From positions 3,410,001 through 3,474,000 of the forward strand of contig NZ_JABWRB020000001.1 of NCBI RefSeq assembly GCF_014268745.2: a stretch of 64,000 bases of DNA, in the 5' to 3' direction. Positions within the stretch are counted from its first letter, which is position 1; each line of letters begins with the position of its first letter. Source of the stretch: Pseudomonas zanjanensis (GTDB taxonomy: Bacteria > Pseudomonadota > Gammaproteobacteria > Pseudomonadales > Pseudomonadaceae). Under the pieces are notes generated by a model. The model did not search any database and was not told where the DNA came from. It saw only the letters and a list, made by a program, of their open reading frames with translations. This document shows positions 34,357-43,194 of the stretch, piece by piece. Position numbers and translations under genes: made by a program.

Positions 34357-34388
34357 ACCAGCCGTCATGGATATGCAGGCTGGTTTTT
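34357..34388 (+). terminator. Plus-strand terminator, no gene upstream
   Basis: ACCAGCC pairs with GGCTGGT around a 14-base loop and is followed by TTTT. No coding region on the plus strand ends before it, so it may close a small RNA or act as a leader terminator for the 31-residue gene at 34417. Confidence 0.55.
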
Positions 34389-34416
34389 AGGAAATAACAA
34401 AAAAGGCGGGTCAGCC

Positions 34417-34512
34417 ATGTTCAAACAATCGAAAGTTCGCCAAGCCGGACTCATTCTCTTTGCCACGACGCTGCTGTTGATTTTGCCGAATATCACCAAG
34501 GTGATTGGCTGA
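34417..34512 (+). CDS. 31-residue membrane peptide
   Basis: ATG at 34417 opens MFKQSKVRQAGLILF and ends KVIG. The first 9 residues are basic and polar, followed by one hydrophobic helix of about 18 residues (AGLILFATTLLLILPNI). A weak GGCGGG lies upstream. The size, amphipathic start and single helix fit a real small membrane protein, but coding status is not certain. The cytochrome gene follows after about 130 bases. Confidence 0.5.
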   Translation: MFKQSKVRQAGLILFATTLLLILPNITKVIG

Positions 34513-34639
34513 AACCCTGCGCGTGGGCACCTGCATCATCCAATGCGTTGTATCGCCAAAAAATGTGATGGGTTCACTGTTCGAGCTGCGATGGCTGTGC
34601 CAACCTTCGCGGCTCCCCTCGACATGGAAGGCGACCGAT

Positions 34640-35452
34640 TTGAAAGCTCTCATTGTGTTCGGGGCGTTGCTGCTCAGCTCGCCCCTTTATGCCGCGCAAC
34701 TGGTGCTGGAGTTGGGCGCGAGCACGCGCACCTGGCAAACCGAAGAACTGCTCAAGCACCCGGATGCGCGGACGGTCCAGATTGCCGAGGACGTTTCCTA
34801 CAAGAAACCCATGAGTTATCGAGCCGTGCCACTGACTTCACTCCTGACGGGTATCCAGCCGGACGACCATCTGCAAGCCGTTGCCCTGGACGGCTTCGCT
34901 GCCGAAATGCCCGCGGCGCCACTCCTCGGCAAGAGCGGAGCCCGTGCCTGGCTGGCGATCGAGGACCCGGCCAAGCCTTGGCCGTCGCTGGGGGAAGGCA
35001 AGTCCAGCGCCGGGCCTTTTTATCTGGTCTGGACCGATCCGCAGGCGGGTCACATCAGCCCGGAGCAATGGCCCTACGCGGTGGCGAGCATCAAGCGCCT
35101 GTCGGCCGTGGCTGAGCGCTTCCCGGCCCTGCTGCCAGCGCCCAACCTGGCCAAGGACGACCCGGTCAATAAAGGTTTCGAGCTGTTCCAGAAAAACTGC
35201 CTGGCGTGTCATCGGCTCAATGGCGCCGGCGATGCGCAGTTCGGTCCTGACCTGAACGTTCCGTTCAACCCCACCGAATACTTCTCCGGGGATTTCCTCA
35301 AGCGCTACATCCGCGACCCGCAAGGCCTGCGACGCTGGCCACAGGGAAAAATGCCCGGGTTCTCCACAGCGGTGCTGCCGGACTCAGAGCTGGATTTGCT
35401 GGTGGGTTATTTGAAGCATATGGCGGGACGCAAGCAGCCATCGGCCCCGTGA
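34640..35452 (+). CDS. Periplasmic cytochrome c family protein
   Basis: TTG at 34640 is taken as the start because GGAAGG lies upstream and the first residues are a clean signal peptide (MKALIVFGALLLSSPLYA). The 270-residue protein has an N-terminal beta-rich domain (about 20-160) resembling the oxidoreductase molybdopterin-type fold. A C-terminal cytochrome c domain has CLACH (187-191) for covalent haem and MPGFS as the likely axial methionine. It is probably an electron carrier in the periplasm; the donor is unknown. Confidence 0.82.
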   Translation: MKALIVFGALLLSSPLYAAQLVLELGASTRTWQTEELLKHPDARTVQIAEDVSYKKPMSYRAVPLTSLLTGIQPDDHLQAVALDGFAAEMPAAPLLGKSGARAWLAIEDPAKPWPSLGEGKSSAGPFYLVWTDPQAGHISPEQWPYAVASIKRLSAVAERFPALLPAPNLAKDDPVNKGFELFQKNCLACHRLNGAGDAQFGPDLNVPFNPTEYFSGDFLKRYIRDPQGLRRWPQGKMPGFSTAVLPDSELDLLVGYLKHMAGRKQPSAP

Positions 35453-35464
35453 GATCGCTTTTTT

Positions 35465-35559
35465 GTGGCGAGGGAGCTTGCTCCCGCTGGGCTGCGTAGC
35501 AGCCCCTTATAAAGCTTGCGAGCGCTTCGCACTCGAGCGGGAGCAAGCTCCCTCGCCAC
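35465..35559. repeat. REP pair, family A
   Basis: Inverted GTGGCGAGGGAGCTTGCTCCC arms between the convergent cytochrome and transglutaminase genes. Confidence 0.9.
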
Positions 35560-35580
35560 AGAAGCTCGCTCATTAGATGA

Positions 35581-36384
35581 TCATTGTTGTTGCACCGTGA
35601 TCACCGGCGCCGCTGTCACCACCAGCTTGGCGTGCATCTGCTCGCAACCGCCGCCGCGTCGCATGCCTCGCACCGGGCAGGCGTCCAGGTAATCCAGGCC
35701 CACGGCCAGTTTCAGGTGCCGCTCCGGACGGGCCAGTTGGTTGGTCACGTCAAAGCTGTACCAGGCGTCGTCCAGCCAGGCTTCTGCCCAGGCATGGCTC
35801 GCCAGGTGTTCGCTTTCTTCGCTGAACAGATACCCCGACACATAACGCGCCGGCACGCCCAGGCTACGCGCGCAGGCCAGGAAGGCGTGGGTATGGTCCT
35901 GGCACACCCCGCTACGACCGGCAAAAGCCTGGGCCGCGCTGGTCTCGATTGCCGTCGTGCCAGGGGTATAGATCATGTGCTGGTTCAGCCCCAGCATCAG
36001 GTCGATCAGCGCCGTGCGATCGCGACGCTGCTGGCATTGCTGCGCGGCGAAGGTTCGGAGAGCCTCGTCCGCCTCGGTCAGCCGGGTGAAACGCAGGAAC
36101 GGCAGCGCCGACTGGCTTTCATGTTCGGCTTCGCGCGACGGATCGATATCCACCTGCCCGCGGGCGCCGATGATCACCGTTTCGTGGGGCTCATCCAGGG
36201 TCAGTACGTGCAGGATGTTTCCGAACGGATCCAGTTGCGCCCGCACTGGCCGTGGCAAATCAAGCTGCCAGCTCAGCACGTGCTGGCGTTCGCTGTCGTG
36301 GGGCGTCAGGCGCAGATATTGGATGCTGGCGCGAACCTGGTCTTCGTAGTGGTAGGCCGTTTCGTGGCTGATCGAGAGTCTCAT
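35581..36384 (-). CDS. Transglutaminase-like family protein
   Basis: A 267-residue cytosolic cysteine protease-fold protein. The catalytic triad is Cys161 (SGVCQDHTH), His197 (ASHAWAE) and Asp212 (YSFDVTN). An N-terminal beta-rich domain (MRLSISHETAYHYED) precedes it, as is usual for this group. It is the last gene of a three-gene operon with the alpha-E and ATP-grasp genes; its ATG overlaps the alpha-E stop by 4 bases. It may cleave or transfer peptide bonds of a product made by the ATP-grasp enzyme. Confidence 0.9.
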   Translation of the reverse strand: MRLSISHETAYHYEDQVRASIQYLRLTPHDSERQHVLSWQLDLPRPVRAQLDPFGNILHVLTLDEPHETVIIGARGQVDIDPSREAEHESQSALPFLRFTRLTEADEALRTFAAQQCQQRRDRTALIDLMLGLNQHMIYTPGTTAIETSAAQAFAGRSGVCQDHTHAFLACARSLGVPARYVSGYLFSEESEHLASHAWAEAWLDDAWYSFDVTNQLARPERHLKLAVGLDYLDACPVRGMRRGGGCEQMHAKLVVTAAPVITVQQQ

Positions 36385-37331
36385 ATGACCTCCAGGTAGG
36401 AACTGTGAATGGCATTGCCCAGTTCACGGACCAGTGGGATGAATTCGGTGAGCCAGGCATGCAGGCCCCCGTCGAGGATTTCGTTGATGCCGGTGTAGCG
36501 CAGGCGTGCGTCCATTTCCGCCGCCAGCCGTTGTGCCTGCCGGCCGTTGGTGCCCGGCAGGCTGGCGAGGATCTGGTTGATTTCTTCAGTGCAGGCGCGC
36601 AGCGAGCGCGGCACGTCGGCGCGCAACAGCAGCAACTCCGCCACATGGCGAGCGCCCGGGGCCTCACGGTAGATCTCGGTGTAGGCCTCGAAGGACGACA
36701 AGGCCCGCAACAAGGCGCTCCATTGGTAGTACGCGTGGGCCGTGCCATCGCTGACCGCGTCGGCCTGGTCACCGGCCATTTCGTAGCGCGCATCGAGCAA
36801 GCGCAGGGTGTTGTCGGCCCGTTCGATAAAGGTCCCCAGGCGAATGAACCGGAACGCGTCGTTCCGCATGATGGTGCCGTAGGTTGCGCCGCGAAACAGG
36901 TGCGAGCGCTCCTTGATCCACTCGCAGAAACGGCTCATGCCGTAGCGATTCAAGCCTTGCTCGGCGATACCGCGAATTTCCAGCCAAGTGGCATTGATGT
37001 TTTCCCACATGTCGGCGGTGATTCGCCCACGTACCGCGTGGGCACTGGCTCGCGCGGAGCCCAGGCAACTGTAGATGCTGGCCGGGTTGGCCGCTTCCAG
37101 GGCAAAGAAATGCAGCAGGCGCTCGGCGTGCAGATCGCCGTGTCGCTCCCGGTAATCGTCCAGCGTGCCGGTGATCAGCAATGGCATGGCCAGTTCGTGC
37201 AGGCCGTCGCCACGCCCGTCCTGGGGCATCAACGACAACGAATAGCTCACGTCGAGCATCCGCGCGAGGTTTTCCGCCCGCTCCAGGTAGCGCGACATCC
37301 AGTACAGGTCCGAGGCGGTTCTACTCAGCAT
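36381..37331 (-). CDS. Alpha-E domain protein
   Basis: A 316-residue all-helical protein beginning MLSRTASDLYWMSRYLERAEN, the family signature. RDGRGDGLHE-like loops, ARASAHAVRGRITADMWENINATW and FIRLGTFIERADNTLRLLDARYEM are also conserved. The family is always linked with circularly permuted ATP-grasp and transglutaminase genes. It is thought to assist peptide ligation, without demonstrated chemistry. It lies 9 bases after the ATP-grasp gene and overlaps the next gene. Confidence 0.9.
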   Translation of the reverse strand: MLSRTASDLYWMSRYLERAENLARMLDVSYSLSLMPQDGRGDGLHELAMPLLITGTLDDYRERHGDLHAERLLHFFALEAANPASIYSCLGSARASAHAVRGRITADMWENINATWLEIRGIAEQGLNRYGMSRFCEWIKERSHLFRGATYGTIMRNDAFRFIRLGTFIERADNTLRLLDARYEMAGDQADAVSDGTAHAYYQWSALLRALSSFEAYTEIYREAPGARHVAELLLLRADVPRSLRACTEEINQILASLPGTNGRQAQRLAAEMDARLRYTGINEILDGGLHAWLTEFIPLVRELGNAIHSSYLEVI

Positions 37332-37340
37332 GGCAGCTCC

Positions 37341-38750
37341 TCAATCCTCGACCACCCAAGTGTCCTTGGTACCACCGCCCTGGGATGAGTTCACCACCAG
37401 GGAGCCCTCGCGCAGCGCCACCCGTGTCAGCCCGCCAGGGACCACGCGGGTCTCGCGGCCGGCCAGCACGAACGGACGCAAGTCGATGTGGCGCGGGGCG
37501 ATGCCATTTTCGACAAAGGTCGGGCAGGTCGAGAGCGACAACGTCGGCTGGGCGATGTAGGCGTGCGGCTTGGCCTTGATCCGCTCGCGAAAGGCATCGA
37601 TCTGCGCCGTGGTCGCGGCTGGCCCCACCAGCATCCCATAACCGCCGGAACCCTGGGTTTCCTTGACCACCAGGTCGGGAAGGTTTGCCAGTACGTGGGA
37701 AAGTTCAGCGGGATTACGGCACTGCCAGGTAGGAACGTTCTTCAGGATCGGCTCTTCGTCCAGGTAAAAACGGATCATGTCGGTGACGAACGGGTACACC
37801 GATTTGTCGTCTGCTACACCTGTGCCGATGGCATTGGCCAGCACCACGTTGCCGGAACGGTAGGAGGACAACAGACCCGGTACGCCGAGCATCGAATCCG
37901 GATTGAAGGCCAGGGGATCGAGGAACGCATCGTCGAGGCGACGGTAGATTACATCCACCGCCTTCGGGCCGTCGGTGGTGCGCATGAACACTTTGTCATC
38001 CCGGACGAACAGGTCGGCGCCTTCCACCAATTCCACGCCCATTTCCCGGGCGAGGAACGCGTGCTCGAAGAACGCGCTGTTGAAACGCCCCGGCGTCAAC
38101 ACCACGACGCTGGGGTCGTCCAATGGGCTGGAGCTTTTCAGGGTGTCGAGCAGCAGGTTCGGATAATGGTCAATGGGAGCGATGCGCTGGGCGGCGAACA
38201 GTTCGGGGAACAGGCGCATCATCATCTTGCGGTCTTCGAGCATGTAGCTGACACCGCTGGGCGTACGAAGATTGTCTTCGAGCACGTAGTACGTACCGTC
38301 ACCGTCGCGCACCAGGTCAACACCGCAAATGTGCGCATAGATGTCACGGTGCAGGTCCAGCCCCTGCATCGCCAGTTGGTATTGCTCGTTGGCCAGCACC
38401 TGCTCGGCGGGAATGATGCCGGCGCGGATGATCCGTTGTTCGTGGTAGAGGTCGGCCAGGAACATGTTCAGCGCCTTGACCCGCTGGATGCAGCCGCGCT
38501 CCACCACCCGCCATTCGCTGGCCGGAATGCTACGCGGGATCGTGTCGAACGGAATCAGGCGCTCGGTCCCCTGCTCGTCGCCGTACAGCGTGAACGTAAT
38601 GCCGGCACGATGAAACAACAGGTCGGCTTCGCGCCTGCGTTGCGCCAGCAGCTCGTCAGGCGTGTCGGCCAACCAGCGGGCAAACGCCTGGTAGTGCGGC
38701 CGGACCTGGCCGTCGGCGTCATACATTTCATCAAAACCGCTGCGGATCAT
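37341..38750 (-). CDS. Circularly permuted ATP-grasp type 2 protein
   Basis: The start at 38750 (MIRSGFDEMYDADGQVRPHY) has GGAG upstream. The 469-residue protein has the permuted ATP-grasp layout: GVDLVRDGDGTYYVLEDNLRTPSGVSYM-type Mg-binding segment in the middle and VVKETQGSGGYGMLVGP as the ATP loop later. The C-terminal LRPFVLAGRETRVVPGGLTRVA follows. The family is predicted to make a peptide or amide bond, possibly a short peptide tag. It is first of a three-gene operon. Confidence 0.92.
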   Translation of the reverse strand: MIRSGFDEMYDADGQVRPHYQAFARWLADTPDELLAQRRREADLLFHRAGITFTLYGDEQGTERLIPFDTIPRSIPASEWRVVERGCIQRVKALNMFLADLYHEQRIIRAGIIPAEQVLANEQYQLAMQGLDLHRDIYAHICGVDLVRDGDGTYYVLEDNLRTPSGVSYMLEDRKMMMRLFPELFAAQRIAPIDHYPNLLLDTLKSSSPLDDPSVVVLTPGRFNSAFFEHAFLAREMGVELVEGADLFVRDDKVFMRTTDGPKAVDVIYRRLDDAFLDPLAFNPDSMLGVPGLLSSYRSGNVVLANAIGTGVADDKSVYPFVTDMIRFYLDEEPILKNVPTWQCRNPAELSHVLANLPDLVVKETQGSGGYGMLVGPAATTAQIDAFRERIKAKPHAYIAQPTLSLSTCPTFVENGIAPRHIDLRPFVLAGRETRVVPGGLTRVALREGSLVVNSSQGGGTKDTWVVED

Positions 38751-39142
38751 GCCGTACTCCTTGTCACCCTGGCAGCAAGCTTCGCAAGCCCCGTGCCATC
38801 GGCATAAACGCTTTATGATCAACGGGTTGGATTCTCCACTTACAGGTCGCGCACTTTTATGGTGCGGCAAATCCCCCCAACCCGCTGCCCCCCGCTTCAT
38901 TGCGACGCAGGGGCGTCGCTTTCATGAGCATAGTCACGGAAAAACGACGCGGCTTGGTCTGGATACAGTTAGGTACAAAACCTGGAGGAGAGGATGGTGG
39001 TGAGTCAGCGGGAAAATGATGTTGGTTTGCGGCCGCCATCGCGAGCAAGCTCGCTCCCACAATGAATTATCGGTGAGCACCCCTGTGGGAGTTTATTGGC
39101 GGCTAGCAGACATGAAAACGGCCGACACAAAGGTCAGCCGTT
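38751..39142. other. Intergenic region with family B REP and rraB terminator
   Basis: No gene was found in about 390 bases. A single family B REP arm lies at 39033-39061 (CGCGAGCAAGCTCGCTCCCAC), and CTGTGGGAG at 39083-39091 looks like a fragment of another. The AACGGC/GCCGTT hairpin 39115-39142, with TTTTC on the minus strand, is the likely terminator of the rraB gene. Confidence 0.65.
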
Positions 39143-39165
39143 GCTGTGGTTGCGGTAAGTGATTG

Positions 39166-39507
39166 TCAGGCCTGCAGGCGCCGGATCTCTTGCTTGACGC
39201 CCCACCCTTCGATCACACCACCCAAAGGTTCGACGACGGCCTCGAAGTCTTGCTCGAAGTCGCCAATATCATCGTAAGTGGCGTACATCACCCGGCTCAG
39301 TTCCAATGACCAAGCCCCGTCGTCCCGTGCACTGATCTGCGCGTTCAACGATTCTCCCCGAAAATGACCTGCCGCCCTGCGCGCCCGCTCCTCGTCCGGG
39401 AAAATGGCGTAGAACTCAATGGGATGGAATCGGGAAAAATCGAAACCGCCTTCTTTCATGCGGCGCAATACGCTGGTGCTGATGTCTTCTTGATAGGCTG
39501 TGCTCAT
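39166..39507 (-). CDS. rraB: Ribonuclease E inhibitor RraB family protein
   Basis: A 113-residue acidic protein with AGGAGGACG before the ATG. The RraB fold is indicated by DISTSVLRRMKEGGFDFSRFHPIEFYAIFPDEERARRAA region and YATYDDIGDFEQDFEAVVEPLGGVIEGWG. RraB proteins bind RNase E and lower its activity on subsets of mRNAs. Direct evidence in this organism is lacking; the call rests on the family pattern. Confidence 0.85.
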   Translation of the reverse strand: MSTAYQEDISTSVLRRMKEGGFDFSRFHPIEFYAIFPDEERARRAAGHFRGESLNAQISARDDGAWSLELSRVMYATYDDIGDFEQDFEAVVEPLGGVIEGWGVKQEIRRLQA

Positions 39508-39708
39508 GAAACGTCCTCCTAAAACCGATGGATAGACTTTCCGTCTTCCCGTGCGTGAAGCCCGTAGGCTGCAAGCGATACGGCATCAAATGACCGTCGG
39601 GACACAAGCATGTAGCTGACAAGACCGGACCTTGGCGATCCTTTCGCTGATCTCAATTGCAGAGTAGCCGCAAGTGATGGCCACTGCCAAGCGAGACCAG
39701 GCAAGGTT

Positions 39709-39945
39709 TCATGAAATTGGTGTAATGCTGACGATTTCGATACTGTTCTGGGACTTGAGATTCTTGACCGTCGGGTCTTCGGTGCGGTTCTCCAAGTCGT
39801 TCATATCCAGCTTGTTGAGCACTGGAAGCAACCTTTCGCGAATCAGTTGGGCAGCCTGCTCCATGGTGGGCTTCTGGTCATAGTCGAACTGCTCGACGAT
39901 GGTTTCACCGTGATCGTCAATGAAAGTGATTTCCCACTTTTGCAT
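39709..39945 (-). CDS. Small hypothetical protein (78 aa)
   Basis: The start at 39945 (MQKWEITFIDDHGETIVEQF) has AAGGAG upstream. The 78-residue soluble protein alternates strands and an acidic helix (MEQAAQLIRERLLPVLNKLDMNDLENR) and ends IEIVSITPIS. It has the look of a small beta-alpha-beta fold conserved in Pseudomonas, but no function is known. The rraB gene lies about 200 bases further on. Confidence 0.72.
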   Translation of the reverse strand: MQKWEITFIDDHGETIVEQFDYDQKPTMEQAAQLIRERLLPVLNKLDMNDLENRTEDPTVKNLKSQNSIEIVSITPIS

Positions 39946-40038
39946 CAGTGTCTCCTTGATCAATTCAGGACCTGGCTTACCTCTATCTCGACATTGGCGA
40001 TGGGACAATCGTTCCGCTGGATGCTCGGACGGCACACA

Positions 40039-40069
40039 TGAAAAGACCGCCTCGGGGGCGGTCTTTTCA
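40039..40069. terminator. Bidirectional terminator
   Basis: TGAAAAGACCGCC pairs with GGCGGTCTTTTCA around TCGGG. It lies downstream of the minus-strand START-domain gene (ends 40084). Confidence 0.9.
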
Positions 40070-40083
40070 TCAGCGAATACTGT

Positions 40084-40692
40084 TTATTTTTCAGCGCGCT
40101 CTTTCAACGCTTTTAATGTATTGAACGGCGCATCCACCACGAACTTGTTGGCCACCATGGACGGTACGCTACCACCCGGCTCGGTATGGACCTGATAGAT
40201 CACTTCGACCTGGTCCGCGCCCTTGGGGGTGAACGTCCAGAAACCGTCGACCTTGGTCACACGCACAAAACCCTTCTCCTCAGGCAAGTACTTAGGTAAG
40301 CCCTTGAGCTTACGGGTGAGGCTGCCATCGGCGCCCTCCTCGGTCGTGACTTCCAGCACCGAGTCCCGGGGCGTTACCGGCCATGGCGTATTGAACTGGG
40401 TGTACGTCCAGCTCTGACTGCCTTCGTGCTTGAGCAGTTTCTGGCTCTTGCACTCATGAATCCAAGCGCAGGCGCCCGCAACGTCCTCTTGCAAGCTGCG
40501 CAGCTTGGCCATGGAGGTTTTCATCACTGTCACGCCGCGATAAGCCTTGTACTCGGAGCCCGCTACTTCACTGAGGGAAACCTTGATGCCGTCCTTCTCC
40601 TTGGCAACCTGCCAGTCTTCTGCCTGAGCGGTGGCCGTTGCCAGCAACACGGTCAACCCACACAACACAGCCATACGATGCAGCGAACCCAT
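40084..40692 (-). CDS. Exported START-domain protein
   Basis: The start at 40692 (MGSLHRMAVLCGLTVLLATA) has AAGGA eight bases upstream; the signal peptide ends near AQA. The mature protein of about 180 residues is a START/Bet v1-like cone: WQVAKEKDGIKVSLSEV, YKAYRGVTVMKTSMAKL, CAWIHECKS, WPVTPRDSVLEV and GFWTFTPK. START folds bind hydrophobic ligands in an internal cavity. It is probably periplasmic lipid or hydrophobe binding; the ligand is unknown. Confidence 0.87.
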   Translation of the reverse strand: MGSLHRMAVLCGLTVLLATATAQAEDWQVAKEKDGIKVSLSEVAGSEYKAYRGVTVMKTSMAKLRSLQEDVAGACAWIHECKSQKLLKHEGSQSWTYTQFNTPWPVTPRDSVLEVTTEEGADGSLTRKLKGLPKYLPEEKGFVRVTKVDGFWTFTPKGADQVEVIYQVHTEPGGSVPSMVANKFVVDAPFNTLKALKERAEK

Positions 40693-40745
40693 AGTGTTTT
40701 CCTTATTGTCCAAGTTCGTTCATTTCGGATCCGTTCATTGACCCA

Positions 40746-41009
40746 TCACGCTGCCGTGACTTGCTCCCACCAACCGATCAAGCGGATGGCCTCTTCACTG
40801 CTGTCGCCGCACACCTCGATGTCGGCTTCGAACGCCGAGCATACCGCCGGGCGCTCCGACTGGCCGAAGATCTGGCACAGGTTATCGACGGACAATTGCA
40901 CGCACCGTTCTCCCGCAGGCTTGCCTTGGGGCATCCCGGGGATAGGCGAACTGATAGAGGGGGCGATGCAACAGGCACCACAGCCTTCACGGCATTTCAC
41001 GACAACCAC
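40746..41009 (-). CDS. YkgJ family cysteine cluster protein
   Basis: An 87-residue protein with the cysteine cluster CREGCGACC near residue 6 and later cysteines in GERCVQL, NLCQIF, PAVCSAF and IEVCGD. This is the CxxCxxCC signature of the YkgJ family, likely binding zinc or an Fe-S cluster. The function is unknown. The next gene on this strand (START-domain) begins 53 bases downstream of its stop. Confidence 0.9.
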   Translation of the reverse strand: MVVVKCREGCGACCIAPSISSPIPGMPQGKPAGERCVQLSVDNLCQIFGQSERPAVCSAFEADIEVCGDSSEEAIRLIGWWEQVTAA

Positions 41010-41148
41010 ATCCTCGCGACAGGTAATGATGAGTAACAGAACACAGAGTAACGGCTAAAACACTCGTTTTAAATTACCGCCTGCGTGTTTTTTTGCCCTT
41101 GGCGAGATGACCGAACGGTCAGTGACGAGCGGCACGCCTGTGAGAGGC

Positions 41149-41625
41149 CTACTGCTTGAATTCAAACTCCAGCGCCGCACCTTCCACCTCATTGCGCTCC
41201 TGATTGCGCAGTGGCAGCTGCATTTCATTGCTCAACAACCGGCCGTTGAGCTGGAACGGTCCGGGCTTATCTCCAAACATTGACGGCAAGAGCGGTTCAC
41301 GCTTGGGCGGCTGCACCTTACCGGGTGGCTGAAGTTCCTCGACCATGTCACGGGGCAGGCTCAAGTCCAGCTTGGCCGGCGGCAATGGGGTCTTGGCGAC
41401 TTCATGGGCGGATTTGCTCTTGGAAGCGACGGGCGCGCGCTTTTTCTTCGCCGCAGTCGCCTTTTTAGGGGAAGGCTTCTTGGCCGCTGCGGTTTTTTTC
41501 GGCGCGTTCTTCGTGGCACTGTCGGCCGGTTTTTCCTGCGTTGGAGCCGCCACGGCAACGCCTCCCATTTGGAAGGCACTCAACAGGCCGATCAAAACCC
41601 AGGCAACAGGAACAATGGCTTTCAT
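41149..41625 (-). CDS. Exported Lys/Ala/Pro-rich protein
   Basis: The start at 41625 (MKAIVPVAWVLIGLLSAFQM) gives a clear signal peptide ending near AVAAP. The 158-residue protein then has about 55 residues rich in Lys, Ala and Pro (KNAPKKTAAAKKPSPKKATA), probably disordered and basic. A conserved C-terminus (KLDLSLPRDMVEELQPP and LLPSMFGDKPGPFQLNGRLL) follows. Pseudomonas homologues are sometimes mislabelled as IF-2 because of the basic repeat. It may bind an acidic envelope component. Confidence 0.75.
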   Translation of the reverse strand: MKAIVPVAWVLIGLLSAFQMGGVAVAAPTQEKPADSATKNAPKKTAAAKKPSPKKATAAKKKRAPVASKSKSAHEVAKTPLPPAKLDLSLPRDMVEELQPPGKVQPPKREPLLPSMFGDKPGPFQLNGRLLSNEMQLPLRNQERNEVEGAALEFEFKQ

Positions 41626-41710
41626 AGACACAACGGCACTGACGGCAGAGATCCCCATGCTCGCCTGATAATCAGGCGCTGACAAGCACATCAAGCTAAG
41701 CCGCTGATTT

Positions 41711-43153
41711 CTATAGGAACCCGTTGGCCGTCTCTTGGCACAATTGTGTCGCCAACAATCCCAGCGTCATCAGGGCCCGCTCTGCCTCGCGGTTCCAGGG
41801 TGTGCCGCAGTTCAAGCGAATGCAGTGGTTGAACTGCTCGGTGTTGCTGAAGATAAGCCCTGGCGCGATGCTGATGCCTTGTTGCAACGCCCGCACATGC
41901 AATTCCTGGGTATTGACCCGCCCCGGTAGACTGACCCACAGGATGAACCCGCCAGTGGGACGGCTCATTTGCGTGCCTTCGGGGAAATACTGTTGCACCG
42001 CCAGCTGGAAAGCGCTGAGGTTCTTGCGGTACTCCTGGCGGATATAGCGCAAATGTCGGTCATAGCCGCCGTTTTCCAGGTACGCGGCGATGCCCATTTG
42101 CGTGACGCTGCATGCCGAGTGCGTGCTGAAGGTCTGGAGCCGCTGTATTTCCTGCTGGAATTTCCCCGCGATCATCCAGCCGATGCGCACGCCCGGTGAC
42201 AATGTCTTGGAAAAACTCGAACAGTAGATGACCCGATCCAGCCGGTCGTAGGCCTTGAGGGCCTTGGTGCGCCCTTGCTCGAACATCAGCTCGCCATAGA
42301 TATCGTCCTCGACGATCTGGATATCGAAGTCCGACGCCAGGCGCAGCAACTGCTTTTGCCGCTCTTCGGGCATGGTGCCGCCGAGGGGATTGCTCAGGCG
42401 CGTGGTCAGCACCAACGCCTTGATCGACCACTGGTTGGCCGCCAACTGCAAGGCCTCCAGGCTCATCCCGGTAACCGGGTCGCTGGGAATCTCGATGACC
42501 TTGAGACCCAACAGATCCGCCAGTTGCAGCAAGCCGTAGTAGGTCGGCGACTCGGCGGCGATCAAGTCCCCCGGCCGCGTCAGCACCCGCAAGGACATCT
42601 GCAGCGCATCGACGCAACCGTGGGTGATCACCACTTCGGAAGGGTCCACCACGACACCGGCATCGCGCATGCGAATCGCCACTTGGCGCCGCAACGGCTC
42701 GAAGCCCGGGCTGAACATGTAGCTGAACGCCCGCGGGCTGTGGAAGCGCGTGACCTTGGCCAATTGCTGATGCAAAGCCCGAACCGGCAGATAGTCGACG
42801 CTCGGTACGGCCGCGCCCAGGGGGAATACCCCTTCGCGGCGCGACTCGACCAATACCTGCTGGATGATGCTGCTGCGCGTCACCAGCCCCGGGCGCTCAA
42901 CCCGGGCGATGTCCGGCGTCGGTGCGGTCAGGGCCGGCGTCTGGTGAACGTAGTAGCCCGATTGCGGCCGTGCGCGAATCAGCCCCTGGTCTTCAAGGTT
43001 CGCATAGGCCTGCAGCACCGTGGCGTGGCTGACGTTGAGCTGCGAGCTCATCTTGCGCACCGAAGGCACACGTTCACCAGGCTGATACACACCGCGCCGG
43101 ATGTCTTCAGCCAGCTGTTGAGCAATACGTTGATAGAGCAGGAGGTTGGTCAT
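41711..43153 (-). CDS. MocR-type regulator (GntR HTH fused to aminotransferase domain)
   Basis: A 480-residue protein. The N-terminal GntR winged helix (GERVPSVRKMSSQLNVSHATVLQAY, about 26-50) is joined to a fold type I aminotransferase domain. The domain has LTTRLSNPLGGTMP, DDIYGEL and the PLP lysine Lys316 (SSFSKTLSPGVRIGW). MocR proteins use the PLP domain as an effector sensor. The repeated ACAGT elements upstream of the start are probable binding sites. The target pathway is not evident, since the divergent side carries no gene. Confidence 0.9.
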   Translation of the reverse strand: MTNLLLYQRIAQQLAEDIRRGVYQPGERVPSVRKMSSQLNVSHATVLQAYANLEDQGLIRARPQSGYYVHQTPALTAPTPDIARVERPGLVTRSSIIQQVLVESRREGVFPLGAAVPSVDYLPVRALHQQLAKVTRFHSPRAFSYMFSPGFEPLRRQVAIRMRDAGVVVDPSEVVITHGCVDALQMSLRVLTRPGDLIAAESPTYYGLLQLADLLGLKVIEIPSDPVTGMSLEALQLAANQWSIKALVLTTRLSNPLGGTMPEERQKQLLRLASDFDIQIVEDDIYGELMFEQGRTKALKAYDRLDRVIYCSSFSKTLSPGVRIGWMIAGKFQQEIQRLQTFSTHSACSVTQMGIAAYLENGGYDRHLRYIRQEYRKNLSAFQLAVQQYFPEGTQMSRPTGGFILWVSLPGRVNTQELHVRALQQGISIAPGLIFSNTEQFNHCIRLNCGTPWNREAERALMTLGLLATQLCQETANGFL

Positions 43154-43194
43154 GACGCAGCACTCGATTTCACGGGCATTTTATTCTTGTCGGA

